Assembly (NCBI GenBank): GCA_003990745.1
Contig: RBNI01002995.1
Coordinates: forward strand, 1 to 16,932
Direction: 5' to 3'
Origin: Jimgerdemannia flammicorona
Taxonomy: Eukaryota > Mucoromycota > Endogonomycetes > Endogonales > Endogonaceae
Length of the DNA: 16,932 nucleotides
Below are positions 1 to 7,535 of the stretch, piece by piece. Position numbers and translations under genes: made by a program. Each line of letters begins with the position of its first letter. Position 1 is the first letter of the stretch. Below the pieces are notes generated by a model, which saw only the letters and a list, made by a program, of their open reading frames with translations, searched no databases and was not told the origin of the DNA.

Positions 1-123
1 TGCAGTCACGTAGTACAAGTGTGATCTGATATATCAAGAGATCGTCTGACTGCTGAGTCAGTTCACAGTCACGTTGTACTAAGCTAATCTAACTATACTA
101 TGACTGCTAATCTATTTATAGGT
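1..123. other. Left-edge noncoding stretch with a short direct repeat
   Basis: No open frame of note. A 14-base segment at about 3-16 (cagtcacgtagtac) recurs with one change at about 66-79 (cagtcacgttgtac). On the minus strand this region lies just downstream of the interrupted coding region and would be its 3' flank. No AATAAA signal is seen on that strand. The repeat could belong to a mobile element cut by the window edge, but nothing else supports that. Confidence 0.3.
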
Positions 124-414
124 TTAGGCACTGTCTGGGTAGTCTTCGATGACATCACCATCGATGACATCATCTCTGATGAAGTAGTCATCTAGGAAGA
201 GTGGTTCACGGATTACTTCTCCTTGTTGGCTGAGGTAATAATACATTGGGACTTCATCTCCGTCCCACAGGATAGCATCGTCTGTCTCGTATGCTGGGTA
301 AGGTGTTGGTGGATGAAAGAGGGGTGCACTGTCTTCACTTTCATCGGATTCGCTGTCTGCGTACCTTCTATAGGTTACAGTACTATGAGTCACAGGGTTG
401 TAGTAAGCTGGCGG
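124..414 (-). pseudogene. C-terminal part of the interrupted minus-strand coding region, beyond an in-frame TAG
   Basis: This frame continues directly, in the same phase, from the coding region at 415-1140 after the TAG at 417-415, and ends at a TAA at 126-124. It encodes about 96 residues without an ATG start of its own. The composition matches the part before the stop: tyrosine/proline motifs (PPAYY, PTPYPAYE) and a very acidic tail rich in D and E. Codon use (TAC, GAC, ATC, GAA) also matches. I therefore read it as the same protein continued past a stop, which could be a decayed gene, a recoded stop or a sequencing error. No family is recognised. If translated by readthrough, it would give an acidic, probably disordered tail. 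Confidence 0.45.
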
Positions 415-1140
415 CTATGGTTCATGTCGCTCGTACTCAGGTGGTGGAGTGGTTGGTTCAATCTCGAGGGTTGTCTGAAGGTATAGGTTGTATTCTCCGG
501 TCTCTTCATTGTAGTTGAAATAATCGGGGGTGAATGCAGGTTGGTATTCGTGCCAGTGGTCATTGTCCCAATAAGTCTCATATGTGGTTATGAACTGTTG
601 TAAGTTCATCGGCAGAGTTGGCAGTGTGATCAGAGTTGGAAGAGATCCTTGGCTTGAGGTCATGTCGGCATCGGAAGGATCATTGTCTTCTGCTTCGTCT
701 TTGTCGAAGTTGATTATATCGTAGACATCCTTCATGGCGTATCCAACTTGGGGCATTTGCAGGATGTGATCATCGGGGTGTGGAAAGGTTCTGTCTGTGG
801 TTTCAACATACTCAAGATACTTGTGGTTGAGTTCTTGTATCATGTCGTCAATTTGGCCATAGGACAGGGTAGCAACCATTTCGCTGGTAGTAACTCGGAG
901 GCGGGGAATAAAGGTGCTGTATTCATAGAAGAGTTCTCGGTGTTTGCGGGCGATGAGTTTCTGGTGTTGAGACATCTGGGTAATGTCTGTGTCATGGTGG
1001 TGGTCAACCATGTCTTCCAGGAGGCGGCTGATCTGGTAGTAGCTTGAGATTTGTCCAATCCGGTGGGCCTCGTTAAGCATGTTCAGGGCATTCCATCGGG
1101 CTTCCATGAAGTAGAGAGGTGCTTGGCTGTAGATATTCAT
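415..1140 (-). CDS. Unrecognised acidic protein, main segment of an interrupted reading frame
   Basis: This 241-residue frame runs from ATG 1140-1138 to TAG 417-415. Codon use looks genuinely coding, with a strong preference for C-ending TAC, CAC, GAC and ATC codons. The first two thirds look alpha-helical and histidine-rich (DMVDHHHDTDITQMSQHQK). The last third is acidic with proline and tyrosine (PPPEYERHEP before the stop). There is no signal peptide, membrane segment or zinc knuckle, and I recognise no family. The same phase is open upstream through a TGA to another ATG at 1221 and downstream through a TAG to 124, so this is probably the middle of a longer protein of about 365 residues. 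A Gag-like or capsid-like protein of a mobile element is possible but unproven. The TATA-like tatatatgc at about 1291-1299 is correctly placed to serve this strand. Confidence 0.5.
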   Translation of the reverse strand: MNIYSQAPLYFMEARWNALNMLNEAHRIGQISSYYQISRLLEDMVDHHHDTDITQMSQHQKLIARKHRELFYEYSTFIPRLRVTTSEMVATLSYGQIDDMIQELNHKYLEYVETTDRTFPHPDDHILQMPQVGYAMKDVYDIINFDKDEAEDNDPSDADMTSSQGSLPTLITLPTLPMNLQQFITTYETYWDNDHWHEYQPAFTPDYFNYNEETGEYNLYLQTTLEIEPTTPPPEYERHEP

Positions 1141-1161
1141 GAGGGGCAGAGGGGGTGTGGC

Positions 1162-1221
1162 TCAGTTAACAATGGCATTCCAAATGTCAGCACGGATGCG
1201 GTTGTAGATCTCGGTAGTCAT
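1162..1221 (-). pseudogene. Possible true N-terminus of the minus-strand gene, cut off by an in-frame TGA
   Basis: An ATG at 1221-1219 opens a 19-codon frame (MTTEIYNRIRADIWNAIVN) that ends at TGA 1164-1162. It is exactly in phase with the 241-residue frame starting at 1140. Between the TGA and that ATG lie seven further sense codons. The peptide is protein-like and amphipathic, and its codons resemble those of the rest. I infer an original start at 1221, with the TGA either a disabling mutation or a readthrough site. Alternatively it is a short upstream ORF that only happens to share the phase. No GT-AG intron that I tried restores a clean join. Confidence 0.35.
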
Positions 1222-1290
1222 GTTTGTGTATTTGGAAGTTGTGGTTGTTATTGTTTTGGTTCTTCATTTCGACACGTCTCGGGGCTGGGT

Positions 1291-1299
1291 ATATATGCA
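1291..1299 (-). promoter_or_regulatory. TATA-like element for the minus-strand gene
   Basis: The plus strand reads tatatatgc, which on the minus strand gives gcatatata. It lies about 70-80 bases upstream of the possible start at 1221. Placement fits a core promoter with a short 5' leader. The evidence is motif only. Confidence 0.25.
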
Positions 1300-1357
1300 T
1301 TTGTTCTGGATTGGTAAGATCCTGTTTATGTGAATCTTGTGTTCCGTGACTTGGTAT

Positions 1358-1395
1358 TGACTCAGCTTTGTGCACTGTGACTTCTGTTTGACTCA
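1358..1395. promoter_or_regulatory. Two TGACTCA (bZIP/AP-1/Gcn4-type) sites in a short tandem repeat
   Basis: TGACTCA occurs at 1358-1364 and again at 1389-1395, inside an imperfect tandem repeat of about 31 bases (gtgac...tgactcagctt...gtg). A third copy, as TGAGTCA, lies at 54-60 beyond the other end of the minus-strand coding region. The motif is the consensus for Gcn4/AP-1 bZIP factors. The pair sits between the divergent minus-strand gene and the plus-strand LRR gene, so it could serve either. Confidence 0.2.
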
Positions 1396-1483
1396 GCTTC
1401 GTGATCTTGCAGGTGATTTCCAGATTTGTTCGGAGATCGCATGTGAATTCTGTGGCTTGGAGGTTGTGCGCTTACACCTGGTC

Positions 1484-3937
1484 ATGAAAGAGTGTGCCAA
1501 TCTGCAGGAGGTTCAACTTCAGGCTCCCTTACTCGAACGGCTGGATCTGCCTGACTGTACAGTCCTCAAGCATCTTCAACTGGACACCACGGTGTTGATG
1601 GAAGTGATTCTGACTCACAACAGTGGCTTGAATGCTATTGACATAGCCCTACTTTTGATTCAATCATCTTTGCAACGGATCGATCTTGATGGGTGTGATT
1701 CCATCTTTCCAGTACCAATTCATACCGTCAATCTTTCCCCCACCGCATTGGATCTTTCGTTTAAATATATCGGGAAGGAGCGCGCGAAAGTTTTTGCAAA
1801 GGCCCTTGAATTTAACACAACCCTTACCTCGTTGAATCTTGAGTCGAGTAATATCGGGGAAGAAGGCGCAAATGCCCTTGCAAAGGCACTCGAAATCAAC
1901 AATACCATCATCTCATTGAATCTGATGAGGAATGGCATTGGAAAGGAGGGTGCAAAGGCCCTCGCAAAAGTCTTCGAAATCAACAAAACCCTCACCTCAT
2001 TGGATCTAACGTCAAATTTCATTCAAGATGAAGGTGCAAATGCCCTCGCAAAGGCCCTCGAAATCAACAATACTGTCACGTCATTGGGTCTGTCATCGAA
2101 TGGCATCGGGGAGAAGGGTGCAAAGGCCCTTGCAAAGGCCTTCGAAATTAACAAAACCCTCACTTCAGTGGATCTAATGTTTAATGACATTCGAGATGAA
2201 GGCGCAAATGCCCTCGCAAAGGCCCTCGAAACCAACAAAACACTCACCTCATTGAAGCTGCGGTGGATTCATATTAGGATGGAGAGCATAAACGCCATTG
2301 AAAATGCCCTAAAATTCAACAAATTAATCATCTCGTTGAATAGCATAACTCTCACCTCATTGGATCTGTCGTTGAATAACATCGGGGAGAAGAGGGCAAT
2401 AGTCATTGCGAAGTTCCTTGAAATCAACAAAACCCTTATATCATTGGATCTGTCACAGAATAGCATTGGGATGGAAGGTGCAAAGGCCTTTGCAAAGTTA
2501 CTTGAAATCAACGAAACCCTTACATCATTGGATCTATCGCAGAATAGCATCAGGATGGAAGGTGCAAAAGCCCTTGCAAAGGCTTTCGAAGTCAACAAAA
2601 CACTCACCTCATTGGATCTAATGTCTAACAAAATCAAGGACGAAGGTGCAAAGGCCCTTGCAAAGGCCCTCGAAATCAACAATACTGTTACCTCATTGAA
2701 TCTGACATCGAATGGCATCGGCGAGGAGGGTGCAAAGACCCTTGTAAAGGCTCTCAAAATCAATAAAACCCTCACTTCATTGAAGCTGCAGGGGAATAAT
2801 GTCGGAGAAGACAACATTTTCGCCATCACAATTGCTCTCAAACTCAACATATTCATTACTTCATCGGATAACATAACGCTCACCTCATTGGATCTGTCAT
2901 GGAATAAAATCAGGGAAGAGGGCGCAAAGGTCATCGCAAGGTTCCTCGAAACCAACAACACCCTCACTTCTTTATATCTGTCATCAAATAACATCAGGAA
3001 GGAGGGTGCAAATGCCATCGCAAAGGCCCTAAAAACCAACAAAACCATCACCTTATTGCATCTGTCAGAGAATATTATCGAGGAGGAGGGCATAGAGGCC
3101 ATCGCAAAGGCCCTTGAAACCAACAAAACTCTCACCTCATTGTATCTGACATCGAATAATATCTGGGAGAAGGGTGCAATGGCAGTCGCAATGGCCCTCA
3201 AAACCAACCAAACACTCACCTCATTAGGTCTGCAATCAAATAGCATCGGGGAGGAGGGCGCCAAGGCCCTCGCAAAGGCCCTCGAACTCAACAAATCCCT
3301 TACCTCATTAGGTCTTCGGTGGAATAGAATCAACCAGGAGGGCGGAGAGGCATTCGCAACAGCTCTCAAAACCAACAAAACCCTTATCTCATTGGATCTG
3401 CGGTCGAATAACGTTGGGGACGAGGTTTTACAGACCATCACGAAGGCCCTCGAATCCAACATAACTCTCACATATGGCATAATATTGACAAGTAAAACAG
3501 AAAGCAAGCTCGGAAAAACAATCATAGAACCGAAAACTCTCTCTTTTAGTCATCCCCACAGATCCCACTACCAACAAGGAAATGGACGTCCTTCATTTGC
3601 CAGGACGTCGGAAAGCATCCCAGACATCATCGACGTCGCCCCGCACAATTTTCCTCACCCGTTTGCCCCGCACAATATTCCTCGCTCATTTGCCCAGCAC
3701 AATTTCCCTCTATCCCAGACATCTTCGTCGTCGCCCCGCACATTTTCCTCATTTGCCTGGACGTCGGAAAGCCGTATCCCAATCCTCATCGACGTCGCCC
3801 CACACAATTTCCCTCACTCATCGCCTGGACGTCGCCCGCACAATTTCCCTCACTCATTGCCTGGACGTCGGCCCGCACAATTTCCTCACTCATTTGTAGA
3901 CCGAGCCACAACAAGCGGCAAGCCGCTTGGGCAATGA
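1484..3937 (+). CDS. LRR-only protein (RI/NLRC3-type repeats), 5'-truncated paralogue of the gene at 11302-16669
   Basis: From the first in-frame ATG this frame encodes 817 residues; it is open from 1361, after a TGA at 1358. Residues 1-85 are a cap that matches, without gaps, the segment before the LRRs in the right-hand gene (MKECANLQE, LDLPDCTVLKHLQLDT, ILTHNS, LNAIDIAL). Residues 86-661 hold 20 LRR units, typically LTSLDLSxNxIGEEGAKALAKALEINKT: eighteen of 28 residues and two of 36. Residues 662-817 form a Pro/His/Ser tail with repeated HNFPHS. There is no signal peptide or membrane segment, so a cytosolic protein-binding solenoid is likely. The kinase-like domains of the paralogue are absent, and homology stops sharply at 1477. 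Upstream exons are possible: acceptor-like ttgcag (1406-1411) and ttccag (1417-1422) lie in the open frame. It may be a pseudogene, although 817 codons without a stop argue for selection or youth. Confidence 0.7.
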   Translation: MKECANLQEVQLQAPLLERLDLPDCTVLKHLQLDTTVLMEVILTHNSGLNAIDIALLLIQSSLQRIDLDGCDSIFPVPIHTVNLSPTALDLSFKYIGKERAKVFAKALEFNTTLTSLNLESSNIGEEGANALAKALEINNTIISLNLMRNGIGKEGAKALAKVFEINKTLTSLDLTSNFIQDEGANALAKALEINNTVTSLGLSSNGIGEKGAKALAKAFEINKTLTSVDLMFNDIRDEGANALAKALETNKTLTSLKLRWIHIRMESINAIENALKFNKLIISLNSITLTSLDLSLNNIGEKRAIVIAKFLEINKTLISLDLSQNSIGMEGAKAFAKLLEINETLTSLDLSQNSIRMEGAKALAKAFEVNKTLTSLDLMSNKIKDEGAKALAKALEINNTVTSLNLTSNGIGEEGAKTLVKALKINKTLTSLKLQGNNVGEDNIFAITIALKLNIFITSSDNITLTSLDLSWNKIREEGAKVIARFLETNNTLTSLYLSSNNIRKEGANAIAKALKTNKTITLLHLSENIIEEEGIEAIAKALETNKTLTSLYLTSNNIWEKGAMAVAMALKTNQTLTSLGLQSNSIGEEGAKALAKALELNKSLTSLGLRWNRINQEGGEAFATALKTNKTLISLDLRSNNVGDEVLQTITKALESNITLTYGIILTSKTESKLGKTIIEPKTLSFSHPHRSHYQQGNGRPSFARTSESIPDIIDVAPHNFPHPFAPHNIPRSFAQHNFPLSQTSSSSPRTFSSFAWTSESRIPILIDVAPHNFPHSSPGRRPHNFPHSLPGRRPAQFPHSFVDRATTSGKPLGQ
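1739..3466 (+). repeat. 84-bp coding tandem repeat array, 20 LRR units
   Basis: Units of 84 bases each encode one 28-residue LRR. Shared words such as ctcacctcattggatctg and gcaaaggccctcgaaatcaa recur through the array. Units 7 (2243-2350) and 13 (2771-2878) are 108 bases long and carry an eight-residue insertion. The array is in phase from end to end. The same unit type is found at 15125-16640. Confidence 0.9.
3586..3912 (+). repeat. GC-rich minisatellite in the 3' end of the LRR gene, unit about 36-38 bp
   Basis: About seven degenerate copies occur of a unit of the form cgcacaatttccctcactca followed by ttgcctggacgtcg. The last three (about 3797-3905) are the cleanest, with a period near 36 bases. 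The array is translated as the Pro/His-rich tail of the LRR protein, and a second plus-strand frame is open across it too. The corresponding 3' flank of the right-hand gene (about 16741-16810) has only about one copy and is noncoding. The array therefore seems to have expanded in this copy. Confidence 0.65.
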
Positions 3938-4016
3938 AGAATCCCAATTGTAGGTTTCACCACCTCTGTTCCCCCAAAGAAAGGCGATAGCATATGATAC
4001 AACATTTCCATTTTTA
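3938..4016 (+). other. 3' flank of the LRR gene, collinear with 16828-16919
   Basis: After the TGA the sequence keeps matching the right-hand gene's flank in order: an attgtag word, tttc(a)ccacctct against tttcaatctctt, the cccaaa(g)aaaggcgata segment against cccaaaaacaaggggata, then acaacatttccattttt against acaacactaccattttt. This shows that the duplicated segment extends past the stop into untranslated DNA and ends near 4016. Confidence 0.55.
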
Positions 4017-4160
4017 AAAGTAATGAATTACATATAGGGATATGATTGGCTCTTGATCTGAATGTGTTGGGATTTACAACTCGTTATCAATGTAATATGT
4101 CATCAGTACTACGTCAATATCGATAAAGTGCTGCTCTTTGTCAAGAACCATATTCACAAC

Positions 4161-4206
4161 AGGTTATGAGCCCCACCTACAAAAGGTTATGAGCCCCGCC
4201 TACAAC
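4161..4206 (+). repeat. Two tandem copies of a 23-bp repeat
   Basis: Copies at 4161-4183 and 4184-4206 (aggttatgagccccacctac and aggttatgagccccgcctac, plus three bases each) differ at about two positions. They lie in otherwise unremarkable intergenic DNA. No function can be assigned. Confidence 0.7.
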
Positions 4207-5211
4207 AGAATGAAGTCAATCTCATTCGCCACAATTCCGTCGCCCTTAATAGTGGCTCTCTTTCGATGTGTATGCAGAGCGGTAATCCACAACCTTGATG
4301 CGCATTTTAAATGGGTGTCAACTTCACTGTGTGTACTTTGAAATTCCAATGTCCTATAAAATGCACATCGCCACATGAGCATTCGAAATCTTCAAAATAA
4401 GCCCCCCTCTGAAATTGATGTACACTATTTAGTGTTTCAGCAAGTAATGCAAAATATACGTCGGACTGCAATATTAATATGCTAAACTCGTTATCCTTCC
4501 TGCCGTGGCAGTCACTCTTCACCCACAAGCTAAACCATGCTGGCCTCAATCGTCGGATCGTAATTGTCTACAGATACTCAAAGATTGTATGATTAAGGTT
4601 TCTTTGCCAGTAGGCATTTGTCACGAGCTGCATCGCCCCTTTCCCGATTTAGTGACTTCTGCGAGAGTGCAACTCGCCCTCTCCCAAGGCTCTTACAAGC
4701 TCTGCTTTTTTTAAAGCAAAATGTGTCAATGATAGCAAGATGTGCCAACGATTTGTCACATCACACCGTATCTGACTGGCAATACTCTCATTGACACTGA
4801 CCTTCATCTCCCCATTTTCGCCGTCGAGAATAGGTAAGGTCAATATTGATTGAAATCCGCTTCCGTGAAAGCAAGCCTAAATCTCCTCTAAGAAATTTTG
4901 CGTGTTGCAAGAGCTCAGCTTGACTAACTTCAATCTCAGCAACGGCGGCTCAAAAACTATTGCCTAATCTACACGGTTTAAAATATCAATAATGATAATA
5001 ATAATCTACCGATGGTGTGCAAGCATTGATAGATCTGCCACATACTTTTTAAGGAGTGCTGCAAGCACTTTCCACCAACTGTTACTTAGTTTTGTCGAAA
5101 TCAATGTTATGATAGAAAATTCATTTTACTGTCAAGTTTCCAAAGAGATAAATTTTGTTGTGTAAAGAAAAAAATAAAATAAAAACCTCTTCGACAACTT
5201 CATTCCAATAC

Positions 5212-5242
<31 letters not shown>

Positions 5243-5668
5243 CCACTAACAATTGCCTTAGTGCATATTGGTAAGGGATTTATGGAAGCCAACTAAAATA
5301 ACGAAAAGCTGATATTGTACATAGTAAAACCTCCGCTTCATTTGAGATTTTCTCTAACGAGATACGTTCATAGACATGCTATTTCCACACCATCGTAGGG
5401 TGGTGTGGTCATGACAGGGTATAAAGATAAATATAGTGCGGCGAGTTGCGATAAGACGATTGCAGTTAAAATCGCTCGCAACAACACCCAATATGCAAAG
5501 ACGAGAGGAGACAAGAATGACAAGGAATTTTTGTGAGCAATCCTGGCGATCTGTTTAGAGGACTTTCTTATTCGAGCCACCCTCAGACATCCATTAGATT
5601 TAATCATCGTTTCGTTCCTGACCAACCCTACACGCACTACCAGAATATAACTCCCACTTTTCCAGGGG
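4207..5668. other. Intergenic DNA with no gene I can support
   Basis: Only short open frames occur, without coding-like codon use or recognisable motifs. A T28 homopolymer sits at 5215-5242. A small palindrome (acactatttagtgt) lies near 4425-4438. A minus-strand stretch around 4790-4945 is open for about 50 codons with protein-like composition, but it has no ATG and a stop just upstream. I treat it as chance or an unrecognisable relic. Confidence 0.5.
5215..5242 (+). repeat. T28 homopolymer
   Basis: This is an uninterrupted run of 28 T. It could be the poly-A tail of a minus-strand retrocopy, but the neighbouring bases show no element or target-site duplication that I can identify. Confidence 0.9.
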
Positions 5669-5800
5669 TCACGGTGGCGTGAACGACGACGTTGTAGGCT
5701 TGTTTAAGAGTTCAGATGACTGTGGCGATTGAGATGGTGAAGATTCGTGGGAATGACCTGATGAGTAGAATAACAGAGGGGGGATTTGGCCCTGAGCCAT
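5669..5800 (-). CDS. Tentative small ORF (43 aa), Ser/Pro/Gln-rich
   Basis: A minus-strand ATG at 5800-5798 with G at -3 and G at +4 (good start context) opens 43 codons ending in TGA at 5671-5669. The peptide is serine-, proline- and glutamine-rich (SPSQSPQSSELL, TTSSFTPP). A TATA-like tataaata on this strand lies only 27-34 bases upstream, which is too close for a normal leader. It could be a first exon, since the next minus-strand stretch (5637-5368) is open and hydrophobic, or chance. It is listed only because composition and start context are better than the surroundings. Confidence 0.15.
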   Translation of the reverse strand: MAQGQIPPLLFYSSGHSHESSPSQSPQSSELLNKPTTSSFTPP

Positions 5801-5936
5801 CACGCACTAACTCTAAAGCTGGTATTTATTTATATTGTTTCACGCGTTCAACGGGCAGAGGAACAGCGAGATAAATTAGCTTCGGGCGTGCAATTGCAAG
5901 TACGGATGGAGCTAATGAGGAATCGTCCATGTTATT

Positions 5937-5971
5937 AAAGAAAGAAAGAAAAAAAGAAAAAAGAAAAATAT
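5937..5971 (+). repeat. Purine-rich (GAAA)n-type simple repeat
   Basis: This is an A/G-only tract built of aaag and aaaaag units, of the microsatellite type. It lies about 230 bases before the first copy of the 1.48-kb duplication. Confidence 0.8.
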
Positions 5972-6572
5972 ACACAATATACAGTAAAGTGATATTACTT
6001 CCTTTCCCAGTTGTCTTTTTCTAACCACACCGGCACCTTCATAAAACTCTGTCTTACCCCTCTATCGGTAATTCCTTTACTGCGCTCCTTTCGGCAACAG
6101 TACTACCATATCCCGCGACAGCTCAATAAAACCCCTATCTTTCTCTGTCGTTTTTGTTGTTTGGAGTGTACAAGTGCGAGGGGAGATCCATGGCACGACA
6201 GGTGATGTATCCGTATACATGTCGTAGAATAAATCAATAGTTGTTATGAAACAATCTCGTTCTCGAAATACCGGTAAATCGGATGTACTATTAACAAACT
6301 TGAATGCGCATCATGCAGACTAAAGGGGTCGTTTGCCTTTCGACACGCGGAACAACGATCAGGGATTTTCGGATGATGGCTTTGGCATGATTTCTGTTTC
6401 AATTTTGGAGCTCAGGCTAACAATGTTTTTGATCAATTTTTATTACCCGTCCTGCGAATACTCGCCTGTCATTTAAATACTTTCTCGCCTAATTCTCATA
6501 TATATATGACTGAATGCCTCCTTTATTATTTATTCTATCATGGCAACCGATGTGAATACTGTGTTTAGGTGA

Positions 6573-6818
6573 GTGCTGAAGGTCCGCGAGAGGGTCTTAG
6601 AACACCATCCTCTGGACATGGCAACAGCTGTGGGTGGTCCGGGGTTTCGTTGATCAAATTATCCAAATATTACAACACCCAGAAACGACCTGGCAGGTTT
6701 CCAACAAAGCCAAAGATAATTCCAAATACAGCGCGGCTATTCAGAGAACCCTTAGCGATGTGTGAAAAATTGTTAGGAGCTGACCACCCTGACACGGAGA
6801 TCTCTGCGAACAAATAGA
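6573..6818 (+). pseudogene. Decayed kinesin-light-chain-like TPR fragment
   Basis: Two frames carry adjacent pieces of a TPR of the kinesin light chain type. The first, from 6573, reads VLKVRERVLEHHPLDMATAV and resembles the family pattern of a helix ending before an HHPDTATA turn. The second, two frames off and ending at the TAG at 6816-6818, reads LFREPLAMCEKLLGADHPDT, close to the family's LFxRALAIxEKxLGPDHPDTA. A frame change, odd substitutions and lack of further repeats show it is broken. The family's TPR helices bind partner proteins; here no product is expected. Copy B keeps only a shadow of it. It could have been picked up from a TPR gene elsewhere in the genome. Confidence 0.5.
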
Positions 6819-7129
6819 CAATGAGTTTCGGGCGCCGGAGACGAATGTTGCGAGGCTTACCACTCCGACGCTGACCACCAAATACATAAGACACGAGGAA
6901 GGAAGAAAATAGGGGCTACATCACTGTTGAGAATTTCATTAGGACATTGATGTGGCTAAGGCAAGAGGATGGTGGAACCAACATGTCGAACAAAACGTAT
7001 TATCAATCATAATTTTGTTTTGTATTTTATATATTGAATGGTCCCCGAGGCAATCATTAATTTGGCATCATCAGGAATAATGAAATTGTAGAAAACTATG
7101 TTCGTGAACCTAGTTCATCACAGTTTTTA

Positions 7130-7395
7130 CGGACCAGCGATCCATCATTGTCCTGCGGTTTTCATGTATCATCGTCAATTGCCAGCCGTCAATTGTCCTC
7201 CATCTTTGTCTTCCATCTTCGCCCGCCTATTGTCCATCATCGCCTATTGTCCATCATCGTCTATTGCCCATCATCATTCATCATCATCCGTCGTCCATCC
7301 ATCATCCGTCATCCATCATCTGTCATCCGTTGCACATCGTTATCCGTTTGTCGTCCATCATCCATCGGTCACCGTTTTCCTGCGGTTCGTCATCC
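7130..7395 (+). repeat. Degenerate (CATC)-rich satellite-like array, copy A
   Basis: Imperfect repeats of words such as ccatcatcg, tattgtccatcatcg and ccatcatccgtc run through this stretch, with ctgcggtt words near both ends. Two plus-strand frames are open for about 100 codons, but only because the repeat lacks stops; the peptides are Ser/His/Pro repeats. It is part of duplication copy A. Confidence 0.75.
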
Positions 7396-7404
7396 AAACA
7401 AAAA

Positions 7405-7535
7405 ATACCTACAGAATGACGTCAACCTTAACTGCAGACGATTAACCGCAGAACGAAATTAGCTACAGAACGCAGAGCGATGACTAACCGCAGAATGAAC
7501 AACAATCCGCCGAACGTAGAGTGACGCAAATCGTT
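7405..7535 (+). repeat. Degenerate AACCGCAGAACGA-type array, copy A
   Basis: A second repeat type, with words such as taaccgcagaa, ctacagaacg and cagagcgatgac at intervals of roughly 18-22 bases. Its core aaccgcag is the reverse complement of the ctgcggtt words in the adjacent array, so the two arrays form an imperfect fold-back. Confidence 0.6.

Noticed and set aside
2269..3525. 418-codon open frame on the minus strand across the LRR array
   Set aside because: It is antisense to a periodic 84-bp coding repeat, so the absence of stops simply repeats with the unit. The peptide is a low-complexity repeat (SRAFARAFAPSSPMLF). The same effect explains the antisense frames at 1720-2247, 15106-15882 and 15907-16404.
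3582..3899. Second open plus-strand frame over the minisatellite
   Set aside because: It is a by-product of the repeat. The LRR frame through the same bases is continuous with real coding sequence.
4649..4945. Minus-strand open stretches with protein-like composition
   Set aside because: They are short, in two different frames, without an ATG at the better one and without recognisable motifs. Kept only as a remark in the intergenic entry.
5368..5637. 89-codon minus-strand frame with a hydrophobic stretch that could look like a membrane segment
   Set aside because: The codon use is not coding-like and it has no relatives in the window. The hydrophobicity may be chance in T/A-rich DNA.
7098..7462. 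Two overlapping plus-strand frames of about 100 codons, rich in Ser and His
   Set aside because: They arise from the CATC-rich array, which lacks stop words, and they are open in two frames at once with no conserved start in copy B.
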